Source of the DNA: an uncultured Bacteroidota bacterium
GTDB lineage: Bacteria > Bacteroidota > Bacteroidia > UBA4408
NCBI GenBank assembly: GCA_903842515.1
Contig: CAIMMJ010000083.1
Location: 1-33,110, forward strand
Reading direction: 5' to 3'
DNA length: 33,110 nt
Made by a program: the position numbers and the translations under genes. Below, piece after piece: positions 10,532 to 20,528 of the stretch. How positions within the stretch are numbered: position 1 is the stretch's first letter; every line of letters starts with the position of its first letter. A model generated the notes under the pieces. It was not told the DNA's origin. It searched no databases and saw only the letters and a list, made by a program, of their open reading frames with translations.

Positions 10532-11193
10532 ACGCTAAAACAATTCTTTCTTTTTTAAAAAAGTTAGAATCTAATAATTCAAAGGAATGGATGGATTTGA
10601 ATAAAAAGGAATATGAAAAAGCAAAAACCTTTTTTATTGAAATGATAGATTATGTAATAAAAAGCACCTCAAAATTTGACGGAACTATAGCTCACCTCGA
10701 ATCTAAAAAAACTATATTTAGAATAAATAGAGATGTGAGATTTTCTGCAAACAAAGCTCCCTACAAAAATAATTTTGGCTCATCAATTAACAGAGATGGA
10801 AAAAAAAGTAACATGGCCGGTTACTATTTGCACATTCAAAACAACGGCACATTTATTGGAGCAGGTGTATATATGCCACAAGCTGATACATTACAAAAAA
10901 TTAGACAAGAAATAGATTACAATACAAAAGGATTTGAGAAAATTGTTACCTCAAAATCGTTTAAAGATTTTTACGGTAGCATAGACGATTCTGATAAATT
11001 AAAAACTGCCCCAAAAGGTTACGATAAAGAAGCTACAAACATTGAGTGGCTTAAACTAAAAAGTTTTATCGCCATAAAAAACTTCAGCAATGCCCAAGTG
11101 TTATCTCCAGATTTTTTAGAGGATGTGATCAAAGGGTTTAAAGTTGCAAAACCATTGATAGATTTTATTAATGAACCTTTACAAATTGAATAA
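10516..11193 (+). CDS. DUF2461 domain-containing protein
   Basis: ILSFLKKLESNNSKEWMDLNKKEYEKAK...FRINRDVRFSANKAPYKNNFG is characteristic of DUF2461; overlaps the upstream gene by 16 nt. Confidence 0.9.
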   Translation: MDAGIDAKTILSFLKKLESNNSKEWMDLNKKEYEKAKTFFIEMIDYVIKSTSKFDGTIAHLESKKTIFRINRDVRFSANKAPYKNNFGSSINRDGKKSNMAGYYLHIQNNGTFIGAGVYMPQADTLQKIRQEIDYNTKGFEKIVTSKSFKDFYGSIDDSDKLKTAPKGYDKEATNIEWLKLKSFIAIKNFSNAQVLSPDFLEDVIKGFKVAKPLIDFINEPLQIE

Positions 11194-11201
11194 GACTTAA
11201 T

Positions 11202-11666
11202 ATGAAAAAAATTGCACTGTTTCCTGGTTCGTTTGACCCTTTTACCAAAGGACACTTTTCAATTGTAAAAAAAGCCATGCCACTATTTGATAAAATAGTA
11301 ATTGGCATTGGAGAAAATTCCAATAAAACCTATCTTTTTAGCTTAGAGCAACGAATAAACTTTATTAAACACTGCTTTAAAACTACTCCACAAGTTGAGG
11401 TTGGAAGCTACAATAACCTAACCGTTGATTATTGCCGCGAAATTGGTGCAAATTATATTTTAAGAGGATTGCGAAACTCAGTAGATTTTGGATTTGAGAG
11501 AAATATTGCACAAATGAACCATGCCATGATGCCAAGTGTAGAAACGGTATTTATTGTAACCGATCCAGAGTTATCAGCGATAAGCTCTACAATTGTTAGA
11601 GAAATTATAAGGCACAACGGAAACGCCTCAGAATTTGTTCCCCATGGAATGTTGGATATAATATGA
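11202..11666 (+). CDS. coaD: Pantetheine-phosphate adenylyltransferase
   Basis: IALFPGSFDPFTKGHFSIV (HxGH-like), ILRGLRNSVDFGFE, SAISSTIVREI. Confidence 0.96.
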   Translation: MKKIALFPGSFDPFTKGHFSIVKKAMPLFDKIVIGIGENSNKTYLFSLEQRINFIKHCFKTTPQVEVGSYNNLTVDYCREIGANYILRGLRNSVDFGFERNIAQMNHAMMPSVETVFIVTDPELSAISSTIVREIIRHNGNASEFVPHGMLDII

Positions 11667-13027
11667 GGGTATTAATTCTAGTTTTTGTTTTAATTAGCCC
11701 TAAGATATTTTGTTTAGAAACAAAAATAAAAGGAACATATCCAAAGAATCCATCAAAAAAAATTTACCTCTACAGGTACAACGATTTATTAAATCAAAAA
11801 CTTCAATTAGCAAAAGAACAAATAATCAATGAAAATGGGGAGTTTGAATTTTTATTTGATGTAAAGCAAACGGAGCAAGTTGTATTAATAAGCGATAACA
11901 GTAAAACAACTGTAATTGTAGAACCAAGTCAAACAATACAAATAGAAATATTTCCGCCAAAGGAAAATAAGCAAATAAGTTTTTTAAATCCACCTAAAAC
12001 ATATTGCGATTTTTCTGCTGACACTTCTAACATAAACTATAAAATTCAAAAAATTGAAGCTTGTATAGATACGTTTACAGAAAATCACTTTGAGTTATTT
12101 TTAAAACCTATTTTACTTGCTCCATTACTTCCCTCATTAGAAGTTTCTATTGAAAGTAAGTTGCGGCTAAGAACAGACAAAGAAAAAAATTATTTGTGGT
12201 ATACCATGGCAAAATTATACGACGCAGCTCAACCCAAAAAACGAGTTATAAGAGACAAATATTTTATGAGCAGCATTGATTTTAGTAATCATGATTACTT
12301 TAATTTTTTTAGGTATCATTTTTCAAATGCACTCCAAAATATTAGTACATTGCCCACAGGAGAGGAAATTGAATCTGACATAAATAAAAAACACGATTGG
12401 GAAGGGTTGGTAAAACATATTAAACAAGCCGATTTAAGTATTAGAAATGATACTCTTGCACAGTTAATAGTTTTGTTCGGTTTAAGAAGCTGGTACAATC
12501 AGAGAGGTAACAATCAAAAGAATGTTGAGTATTTATTGCGTTCAACAGAGTTGTATAGCAAAAGCAAAAACGTGGTTACAATTGCCAAGAATCTTTTGTT
12601 TGAACTGTTGCAATTTCAGAACGGTATGCCTGCTCCCAATTTTATGTTTTTAACCGAATCAAAAACAGAAATTACAAAAGAAACTTATAAGGGGCAGTAT
12701 TTGTATATCAGTTTTTACAGCAGCGATTCACCAGAATTTATTCAGGAATATCCTTTATATGACAAGTTAAAAATTCTATATGGAAAGAAGGTGAGCTTTT
12801 TGTTTGTTTCTTTAGATGAAAAAAAGGAGACTTTTTTAGAGTTTTTTACCGATAAAAAAGTTCCCGAAAACTTTGTTTTTATACATAGAGATAGAAAACT
12901 ATTAGAGAATTTTGGAGTAAAGTCTATACCTCAAAACATGTTGATAGATCCAGAGGGCGATTGGAAAAATTATTCAGCCTTATCGCCCAGTCAAGGATTA
13001 GAAAATGTAGTGAAGCAGTTAAAATAA
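11663..13027 (+). CDS. TlpA/AhpC-like thioredoxin-fold protein lacking CxxC
   Basis: N-terminal signal and DUF4369-like beta domain; C-terminal thioredoxin-like domain with VKSIPQNMLIDPEG (cis-Pro loop) but SFYSSDSPEF in place of the usual WCxxC region. Confidence 0.75.
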   Translation: MRVLILVFVLISPKIFCLETKIKGTYPKNPSKKIYLYRYNDLLNQKLQLAKEQIINENGEFEFLFDVKQTEQVVLISDNSKTTVIVEPSQTIQIEIFPPKENKQISFLNPPKTYCDFSADTSNINYKIQKIEACIDTFTENHFELFLKPILLAPLLPSLEVSIESKLRLRTDKEKNYLWYTMAKLYDAAQPKKRVIRDKYFMSSIDFSNHDYFNFFRYHFSNALQNISTLPTGEEIESDINKKHDWEGLVKHIKQADLSIRNDTLAQLIVLFGLRSWYNQRGNNQKNVEYLLRSTELYSKSKNVVTIAKNLLFELLQFQNGMPAPNFMFLTESKTEITKETYKGQYLYISFYSSDSPEFIQEYPLYDKLKILYGKKVSFLFVSLDEKKETFLEFFTDKKVPENFVFIHRDRKLLENFGVKSIPQNMLIDPEGDWKNYSALSPSQGLENVVKQLK

Positions 13028-13031
13028 ATCA

Positions 13032-14048
13032 TTATTCGTTTTCAATTTTTCTTCTCACTTCTTCAATCATTTGTTTTACTTTTCTAAAAAACTGAAACCT
13101 CTGTTTCTCGGAAACACTACTAATCAATATCGATTTTTTTACTAAATTTTGAATCCACCTTTCGTTTTCTAAACAATAATTTAAATTAAAAGTTTGCAAA
13201 GAATTAAATGTATTAAAACCCAAAAGAGAAATTTTTAACTGGTCGGCCTGCACTAGCATAGAGTTGTTGCCAATTTGAACTTCGCATGAATACAAGTGAA
13301 AATTTTTTGCTCCTTCGGCAGGAGGATTTTTTCTTGGAAATTTTGTACCCATCTCGGCTTGCAATTGCAAATGCTCCATCATTTCTTCAACATCATCGCA
13401 AACAGAAAGTGCGTCTTTTTTAGTGGCAAACAACCCCGAATCCCAGTAGTAAGTAATCTGACTTAATGTACTGCTTATCGTTTCTTCTGTCCAAACCTCA
13501 GTAGATTCTATGTTTTGATATATGCGGCTAATTTCTTTACTAAGATTTAATACCTCGGGAGAGATTAATTTTTTGTCAAACTTTTTACCATCTAATGTGG
13601 TATCGTTTAGTATTGATTTTCTCCAATAAAAATATTTAAAAGGTGTTAGGTATTCAAAGTCTAAATGGTGAAAAAGTGGAACATCTTCTGCTGCAAAGTA
13701 AAAATGGATGTTATTAAATTCGTGCAATTGTAAAAACTCTTTTTTTATGCTCTCTAAATATCCCGAAAGTTTAACACGTTCTACACCCAATGATTTGTAT
13801 GTAAAATTTACAAAACCGGTTTCTTTGTTCTCCAAAATACTGGGAGAAATATTAAATTTGGTGCAAATGGCCATTGTTTCATCATAGCTTAAAGCACTAT
13901 CTCCTCTTAATCTTCTATAAGCACTATCCAGGCTAACTCCTAAAACTTCTGCCAGTTCGTCTGCCAAAGAAATGTTTTTGGAAATTGCCTTTTTTAGTTT
14001 TTCTAAAAATTCAACTTGTAAAGGAAACTTAACTTCTTCTTTTTTCAT
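13032..14048 (-). CDS. Helix-turn-helix transcriptional regulator
   Basis: N-terminal XRE/BetR-like HTH (LADELAEVLGVSLDSAYRRLRGDSALSYDETMAICTKFNIS) followed by a long effector-like region. Confidence 0.75.
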   Translation of the reverse strand: MKKEEVKFPLQVEFLEKLKKAISKNISLADELAEVLGVSLDSAYRRLRGDSALSYDETMAICTKFNISPSILENKETGFVNFTYKSLGVERVKLSGYLESIKKEFLQLHEFNNIHFYFAAEDVPLFHHLDFEYLTPFKYFYWRKSILNDTTLDGKKFDKKLISPEVLNLSKEISRIYQNIESTEVWTEETISSTLSQITYYWDSGLFATKKDALSVCDDVEEMMEHLQLQAEMGTKFPRKNPPAEGAKNFHLYSCEVQIGNNSMLVQADQLKISLLGFNTFNSLQTFNLNYCLENERWIQNLVKKSILISSVSEKQRFQFFRKVKQMIEEVRRKIENE

Positions 14049-14061
14049 TAGTATAAAAATA

Positions 14062-14673
14062 TTATTTTATATTCTTTAGTCCTTCTAAGGAGGATAAATC
14101 GTTTGGACGAATCATTAATGCTTTATTAAACAAAACTTTTGCTTCTCTATAGTTTGCCAAGCTCAAATGGTTCCAGGCACTAAGGTGAACAACATCATAT
14201 TCAAAAGGAAATAAATTAAGTGCTTTGTCTAAATATTTTTTAGAAACTAAATGGTCTTTTCTGTTGTAGTAAATAAGCCCTAATCTAAAATTAGCTAAAT
14301 AATTTAATGGTTCAATTTTTAAGATAGCTTCGTATTGCCTAATAACATCGTCCCATTTTTCTAAAGCCGACAGAGGATAAACATAGCCCAGCAAGGGTTC
14401 AATGGCGGCAGGCATCAGAGAAATTGCTTTTTTGTAGTACACTATTGATTGGTCATTTTTTCCTGCCAAGTAACTTAACCAACCCATTCTTAAATTTATC
14501 TCATAGTTTTCGGCAGTGTAATATGTTTTTAAAACATATATGGCGCTGTCGTATTGATAGCGGTATTCGCAAGCATAGCTTTTACTAAAGGCAGTAATAA
14601 CAGTTCCGTCTTGCGAAAAGACATTTGTAAGCGTAGTTACTAAAATAAATGCTAGTAAAATTAGTTTTTTCAT
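14062..14673 (-). CDS. TPR-repeat protein, exported
   Basis: Signal peptide; TPR-like repeats (NDQSIVYYKKAISLMPAA, WDDVIRQYEAILKIEPLNYLANFRLGLIYY, YREAKVLFNKALMIRPND). Confidence 0.8.
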   Translation of the reverse strand: MKKLILLAFILVTTLTNVFSQDGTVITAFSKSYACEYRYQYDSAIYVLKTYYTAENYEINLRMGWLSYLAGKNDQSIVYYKKAISLMPAAIEPLLGYVYPLSALEKWDDVIRQYEAILKIEPLNYLANFRLGLIYYNRKDHLVSKKYLDKALNLFPFEYDVVHLSAWNHLSLANYREAKVLFNKALMIRPNDLSSLEGLKNIK

Positions 14674-15983
14674 AATGTGTATTTAAGGGTTAATGATGTT
14701 TGAATTCGTTGGTAATTAAATGAAGATATTCCACTGGTTGAGCCGGGTATTCTATAATTTGTATAATCTATGCTTCTATTATACAAAACTACTCTTGGCA
14801 CAAATGTAAATTTTTTAATAAAGATGGAAGCTTCTATATCAAAGTAATGCCTTGTATTGTCTAGCGAAGTAAAAATCCCACTGCCCCAAAAAGCAATTAA
14901 ATTATTGTTGTTTCCATTAAAATAACCTGCTCTAAACCAAAGGGTATTACTGAACTTTTTTCCTAAGGATATACTAAAGGGAGAATTAAAATTGGTAGAA
15001 TCTTTTTGTAAAAACAATTTGCCAACTACATATAATTTATGATTCCCCAATGGCAGAATACTGATGGTGTTTTCGCTTTGAATTTGTTTAAAAGTGCCTA
15101 AGGAAAATAATGCAGGATTTATTTCAAATGTAAAAAATGGTCGTTGAAATTTAAAGTGAGCACCAAGAGCAAATCCACCGGAGTTTATATCTTGGTTAAA
15201 ATAATTTATTCTTACATTATTATTTTTATCAGGAGGTCCAGCAGGTATCCCATAGGTAATTGTGCCCGTGCTTACAAAATAATTATAAAAAACTCCTAAC
15301 TCAAAATTTTGTTTTGGTTTATACACTGTCATCCCATAAAAGCCATTCTGTATCCATGGAAACTCTACTTCTTTTTTTTGGTTATTATAATTAACAAGAT
15401 TGTATGAAGTTAATATGTTGTAGGAATAACCCAAGAAAAACCTCCATTTAGGATTTAATTTATAATCTAAAATAAAACTATTTATGGAAATATTCTCCGG
15501 AAAAACTACATGAGCATAATTTTTAGTATCGGAAGTTAATTGAGAAACTTGATTTTTGTTTCCAAACAACATTCCATTGTACAAAGCAAGTGTTACTAAT
15601 GGTTTTGATTTTTTTTCTTTGTTGTAATTAAGCCATTGTATTTCTTCAAATCTACTTAGCTTTTCTAACGTTAATATATAATAATCGTATGCTAATTTGT
15701 TGTTAAATTCTATTGAAAGGGAATCAAGCACTATAAGTGCTTTTGAATAATTTTGATTGTAATAATAGCTTAGTGCTTTTCTTAGTTTTAACTTCTCCAA
15801 TTTAAATGCTTCTGTATTTTTCTTGCTGTAATTTATTACTTCATCAAATTTATTTTCGATGAACATTTTCTCTGAAACGCTATCCTCAAAAGAATAATTT
15901 TGGGCAGAACTTATTTCTACCATCAAAAATATTACGAAGGCAGTTGTCCAGAAATTCTTCGCTTTTTTGAACAATAGTTCCAT
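14670..15983 (-). CDS. Outer-membrane beta-barrel protein (YaiO-like) with N-terminal TPR-like region
   Basis: Signal peptide, helical repeats, then alternating amphipathic strands ending in an aromatic-rich C-terminus (YQRIQTSLTLKYTL). Confidence 0.65.
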   Translation of the reverse strand: MELLFKKAKNFWTTAFVIFLMVEISSAQNYSFEDSVSEKMFIENKFDEVINYSKKNTEAFKLEKLKLRKALSYYYNQNYSKALIVLDSLSIEFNNKLAYDYYILTLEKLSRFEEIQWLNYNKEKKSKPLVTLALYNGMLFGNKNQVSQLTSDTKNYAHVVFPENISINSFILDYKLNPKWRFFLGYSYNILTSYNLVNYNNQKKEVEFPWIQNGFYGMTVYKPKQNFELGVFYNYFVSTGTITYGIPAGPPDKNNNVRINYFNQDINSGGFALGAHFKFQRPFFTFEINPALFSLGTFKQIQSENTISILPLGNHKLYVVGKLFLQKDSTNFNSPFSISLGKKFSNTLWFRAGYFNGNNNNLIAFWGSGIFTSLDNTRHYFDIEASIFIKKFTFVPRVVLYNRSIDYTNYRIPGSTSGISSFNYQRIQTSLTLKYTL

Positions 15984-18103
15984 TCTGTAATTTGTTGTTG
16001 TTTAATAACTGATTGGGCACTAAATGAAAATAATTTTATGCCAAATAAATAGTAATCACATTTATTATTTACTTCTTTATGGTATTCCTCAATTCTACTT
16101 TCCGATACAAATTCAGCACCTTTAACATTTATAAATGGAGCAAAAATATCTATTACCCACTTAAAATAGGTAACATTAAACAGCATGGGCGAAATACTTT
16201 CTTTTACACATAAACCACTTTCTGTAGAGAACAAAATTTTATAGTGAGCTAAAAAGAAATAGTACAAAAGTGATTTTTTGTCACCTTCAAAAGTTGTGAA
16301 TCTTAATATGTTTCCGTCGTTTACAAAATATGCTGCCGACATAGTTTTATTGCACCACAAATACAATTCGTTGTAGGCTGTGGTTAATACATTCCACTCC
16401 CAAACAACTTTGTTAGCATCTTCATACTTCAGCAATTTTCCGGGAGAAAAATTAAATGCTTCAGAAAGATCTTCATCAATTATTAAGTTACTTATAGTTT
16501 TGCCTTCCTTAGGAATTCCATTTTCAATTAATTCTTTTTTATTAAAATTATTTTCTACAAAAATGCCAAAAGGATAATCAATAGTTTGAGAACCTATTTT
16601 TGGAAAATATTGAACTTGGAAATGCAAATGAGGCTCAGGAGAACGTCCAGAACTTCCGCACAAAGCAACAATTTGTCCTTTTTGTACGTAGTCGCCAATC
16701 ATTACCTGTGGAGAGTTTTTTTTTAGGTGACTTAGTTGAGTATATAACCCCGCTCCGTGTTGTATAACCATAGAATTGCCCCAATTTTCTTTGGTATTAG
16801 ATTTGCCAATAATATTATCTTCAATATCATTGGTAAGCATAACAACATATCCATTGGCTGGGCTTAATACAGGTTTTGAAAAACAGTAATAATCTTCTGG
16901 CTTTAATCCCGGATCATTGTAGGTTTTCATTTCATCGTCTAGCAACACAAAATCTAATGCCTTAGACCAAGGCCCTAAATGGGTTATTCCTCCGTTATGT
17001 CCCTGCGAAACCATCCAGTGTCCGTAGAACGGAAGAGAAAACTGAATTCGTGAAAGTTGCTCTTGAATAGGACTTAAAATAGTGTTTAAATACAGATTTT
17101 TTTCTGGTGAAAAATATTGGAATGGAACCCATCTAAATCCTTTAATGGGTTTTATAAACCTCATGATAGAAAGTGAAATAAAAACAGAAATAACAAATGG
17201 AAGTGTGAGAGAAAAAAGCTGAAATGAAATTAAAAACTTGGTTAGAAAAATACTAATAAGCATTAGAACCGGAAAAAAACACATCACCCAAAGCATTGGC
17301 AACCATCCCGGAATAAGAAAAAAAGTGGCAAAGGACAAGGCATAAAAAATAAAATTTGCACCTAATAAATGTTGCGACAATAGATTTGTGTCAAGTCCAT
17401 ACACCTGAAACATAAACCATGCAAACGAAAACGCTAAAAAAGAAAAAACAAATGAAATTCTAGAATATATAAATAATGCAAAACAAATTATTAAACCTGC
17501 AGCAATGTGTGTACTAAAAAATACTCCTGCTATTGTTCTAAAATACTCTACAATAAAATTAGGCAAATGAAATTTTAATATTTCTTCGTCAAAATATACA
17601 ATTGGATTAACCGATTCTCTCAGGAGTTCATTTGCGGCATAAATTCCTTTTTCGGAATAGCTAATATTGGGGAAGCTGCTAGCTGCAAGCATTACAATGT
17701 AGGCACAAATGATAAATGGAAATGAAAGGTAGGGCATTCCCCATTTTGAAGCCCAGTTTTTTATCCAAAAAGTCATGGCAAAACACAAGAGATTTGCAGA
17801 GAGAAAAAGTAGCACAAAAGGAAAATTTAATTGGTAGGGAAACGATAAAAAAAGAGAAATCATTAAATGATTAAACCCCCAATATCCATTTTGTATTTCT
17901 TGTTTGTCGCTTATAAAAAGAAAAGAAAGTAAGTTTCCAAAAACAATACCAAGCAAGCCTAAAAGGCCACTAAGTGGATTAAAGAAAGTAATAAGTAAAC
18001 AAGCAATGCCAAGCACTTCATCTTTTGAGAAGAAAATTTGAGCATAGCTGTTTATGCTTGCCTGCCACCAAAAATAGAGTCCTGTTTTACTTTCAGATTT
18101 CAA
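15932..18103 (-). CDS. Urea-transporter-like membrane channel fused to C-terminal M23 (LytM) metallopeptidase
   Basis: N-terminal polytopic region with ITFFNPLSGLLGLLGIVFGNLLSF and LLGANFIFYALSFATFFLIPG resembling UT repeats; C-terminal M23 motifs THLGPWSKALDF, PANGYVVML, LYTQLSHLKK, EPHLHFQVQ. Confidence 0.8.
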   Translation of the reverse strand: MKSESKTGLYFWWQASINSYAQIFFSKDEVLGIACLLITFFNPLSGLLGLLGIVFGNLLSFLFISDKQEIQNGYWGFNHLMISLFLSFPYQLNFPFVLLFLSANLLCFAMTFWIKNWASKWGMPYLSFPFIICAYIVMLAASSFPNISYSEKGIYAANELLRESVNPIVYFDEEILKFHLPNFIVEYFRTIAGVFFSTHIAAGLIICFALFIYSRISFVFSFLAFSFAWFMFQVYGLDTNLLSQHLLGANFIFYALSFATFFLIPGWLPMLWVMCFFPVLMLISIFLTKFLISFQLFSLTLPFVISVFISLSIMRFIKPIKGFRWVPFQYFSPEKNLYLNTILSPIQEQLSRIQFSLPFYGHWMVSQGHNGGITHLGPWSKALDFVLLDDEMKTYNDPGLKPEDYYCFSKPVLSPANGYVVMLTNDIEDNIIGKSNTKENWGNSMVIQHGAGLYTQLSHLKKNSPQVMIGDYVQKGQIVALCGSSGRSPEPHLHFQVQYFPKIGSQTIDYPFGIFVENNFNKKELIENGIPKEGKTISNLIIDEDLSEAFNFSPGKLLKYEDANKVVWEWNVLTTAYNELYLWCNKTMSAAYFVNDGNILRFTTFEGDKKSLLYYFFLAHYKILFSTESGLCVKESISPMLFNVTYFKWVIDIFAPFINVKGAEFVSESRIEEYHKEVNNKCDYYLFGIKLFSFSAQSVIKQQQITEWNYCSKKRRISGQLPS

Positions 18104-19458
18104 AGTTCGAACGATGATAAATGTTTAGGCATAGATTCTAATTGTTCCAATGTTTGAATGGTTTCTCTCTCTCTAATAATGTGTACTTCTCCTTTCTCAT
18201 CAATCATAACAACTCTTGGTCTCATTTGAATAAACTGCATCCATTGAGTCATGTTGTATGCTCCAACTCTGTGAACAACCACGTTGTCTCCTTTAGAAAG
18301 CAAAGGCAAAGTTATGCTTTCTCTTACAACATCAATATTCATACACAAAGGACCATATAAAACCATGTCTTCTGTGTGATGAGAGAATTCTTGTGCCGGA
18401 GATATTTTATGGTTGTACCAAAATGCTGTAAACAATATATTTACTCCAAAATCCATTATGGTGGCACGTCTTCCATCACTAAGTCTTTTGGTGGCCAACA
18501 CAGAGCCTAACAAATAACCAGCATCGTCAATCATTGCTCTTCCTGTTTCTAAAATTAAAAGAGGCAATTCGTTTTGTTTGAAACCATAATTTAAAATTAC
18601 ACTTGTTATGGCTTCTGCATATTCGTCGATGGTTGGAATAATATCTGCTCCTTGCAAATAAGAACCTTTTAAACTATTGGCAGATGCAAATCCACCACCC
18701 ATATCTAAGTATTCTATGCTTTTATTCCATTGCGATTTTATATTTACGGCCAGGTCACAAAGTTTTGATGCAGCAATAGAATAAGCACTAACGGCAAGCA
18801 TGTACGTTCCAATATGGCAATGCAAACCTGTTAAATCTAACCATTCGTTTGCCATTACTTTGTTTATGCAATTCCAAGCTTGTCCGTTTTCGTAATTAAA
18901 GCCAAATCTGTCCCACATTGGGTAAACACCTGTGTCCATATTTACACGAATGGCTACTCTTGTTTTTTGTTTTCTTTCTTCTGCCATTGCCGATACCTCA
19001 AACAATTCGTCAAAATGGTCTAGATGTATAACAGAATTGTTTTCCATTGCTGTTTTTAACTCTTCTGTAGTTTTATCGGGGCCATTAAATAATATTTTGT
19101 TTCCTGGCACTCCGTTTTGAATGGCTTTTTGATACTCAAATCCCGAAACCACTTCGGCCCAAATACCTTCTTGATGAAAAACATTGCACACCGCATTGAT
19201 GTAATTTGTTTTGTACGACCAAGCAAACTGAACCTTTGGATACCTTGTTTTAAAGGCTCTTTGTGCTGATCTAATGTTTTTTCTTAATTGCTTTTCCGAA
19301 ATTACAAAGCAGGGGGAACCGTGCTCTTTTATAATTGATTTTACAGAAACGCCATCAATATCTGTTACAGGTGTATATTCTGTTCGTGTTCCAAATTTAT
19401 TGGATATTCCGGTATTTAACTTTGTAATTACCGGTCTCTCATATATTATTTTTGACAT
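18100..19458 (-). CDS. Fold-type III PLP-dependent decarboxylase (LysA/ornithine decarboxylase-like)
   Basis: PLP-lysine motif FAWSYKTN, LHCHIGT, YLDMGGGF, LILETGRAM, YGPLCMNID. Confidence 0.85.
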   Translation of the reverse strand: MSKIIYERPVITKLNTGISNKFGTRTEYTPVTDIDGVSVKSIIKEHGSPCFVISEKQLRKNIRSAQRAFKTRYPKVQFAWSYKTNYINAVCNVFHQEGIWAEVVSGFEYQKAIQNGVPGNKILFNGPDKTTEELKTAMENNSVIHLDHFDELFEVSAMAEERKQKTRVAIRVNMDTGVYPMWDRFGFNYENGQAWNCINKVMANEWLDLTGLHCHIGTYMLAVSAYSIAASKLCDLAVNIKSQWNKSIEYLDMGGGFASANSLKGSYLQGADIIPTIDEYAEAITSVILNYGFKQNELPLLILETGRAMIDDAGYLLGSVLATKRLSDGRRATIMDFGVNILFTAFWYNHKISPAQEFSHHTEDMVLYGPLCMNIDVVRESITLPLLSKGDNVVVHRVGAYNMTQWMQFIQMRPRVVMIDEKGEVHIIRERETIQTLEQLESMPKHLSSFEL

Positions 19459-19475
19459 ATCTTTTTTTTAAGATG

Positions 19476-20528
19476 TTATACTTCGCCTATTGTTGAAATT
19501 TTTTCGTATTCTTTTAAATCCACAATCATATCGTAAGAATATCTTACAAACATTTTGCCCGCAATGTATTCATTAAATGGTTTTACTTTGTCTCCCAAGG
19601 CCAATGATACAAGTGCTTCGGGATGATTTTGACCACAGCCAGTTGCCAAGTACACCCAGGCCGGAAACCTTGGATTTATCTCCAGCAAAAAGTACTCACC
19701 ATCATTATTACGAATAAACTCTAATTCATTTCCACCTTTCCATTTAAGTGCTTTAATTACCTTTTTTGCACTATCAATAAGTTCGGAATCATCTGTTGCT
19801 ACTCCTGCCCAAGCCTTTCCTTTGTCTGTAATATATAATTTTCTCATGGGCACAGCGCCAATGCAATTACCGTTTCCATCGCCAATGGCAGTAACGTTAA
19901 CTTCTTGTCCCGAAACAAATTGCTGAATAATTACAGGTAAACCCCATTTTGCAGATATTTTATGAAAATAGCTTGTTACTTGGTCAGAGGTATAAGCAAT
20001 GCTTGCATCATAAAATTTACCTTTTACAACCATAGGGTAGGTAAACTCGTGTTGAAGTTTAGAAATTTCTGCTGCACTAAAAATCATTTTGCTGTATGGA
20101 ACTTTAATACCATTTTCTTTTCCAAAATTATACAATACAGATTTTTGCCTTGCATCAAATTGTTCTAATGTGGGAAGAAACATTTTTATTCCAAAAGCAT
20201 CTAAAATTTGTTTTTCAGCTTTTATAAAGTTGTGCAATTCGGCATCAAAATTTGGAATTATAACGTCTAGTTTTTCAACAGAATTAATGTAGGATAAACG
20301 CTGCAATAAACTCTCTACGCCAGCTCCGGGCAAAGGAATTTGGTATGAATAATCTACCAGCTCGTGCATGTATAAGCCGGGCTCTAAAGATTCATAGGAT
20401 AGACCAATAATTCTAACGTCGTAAATTTTACTTTCTTTAAGAGAGCGAATTACAGGAATTCCCGGACCCGGACTATCAATATTATTTAGGCCCGTTACAC
20501 CTACGGTTATTTTTTTTCTATTAACCAT
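19476..20528 (-). CDS. ATP-grasp ligase (carbamoyl-phosphate synthase/biotin carboxylase-like fold)
   Basis: VGVTGLNNIDSPGPGIPVIRSL N-terminal fold; YPMVVKGKFYDASIAYT, VIIQQFVSGQEVNVTAIGD, FLLEINPRFPAW (metal-binding ExNPR). Confidence 0.85.
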   Translation of the reverse strand: MVNRKKITVGVTGLNNIDSPGPGIPVIRSLKESKIYDVRIIGLSYESLEPGLYMHELVDYSYQIPLPGAGVESLLQRLSYINSVEKLDVIIPNFDAELHNFIKAEKQILDAFGIKMFLPTLEQFDARQKSVLYNFGKENGIKVPYSKMIFSAAEISKLQHEFTYPMVVKGKFYDASIAYTSDQVTSYFHKISAKWGLPVIIQQFVSGQEVNVTAIGDGNGNCIGAVPMRKLYITDKGKAWAGVATDDSELIDSAKKVIKALKWKGGNELEFIRNNDGEYFLLEINPRFPAWVYLATGCGQNHPEALVSLALGDKVKPFNEYIAGKMFVRYSYDMIVDLKEYEKISTIGEV

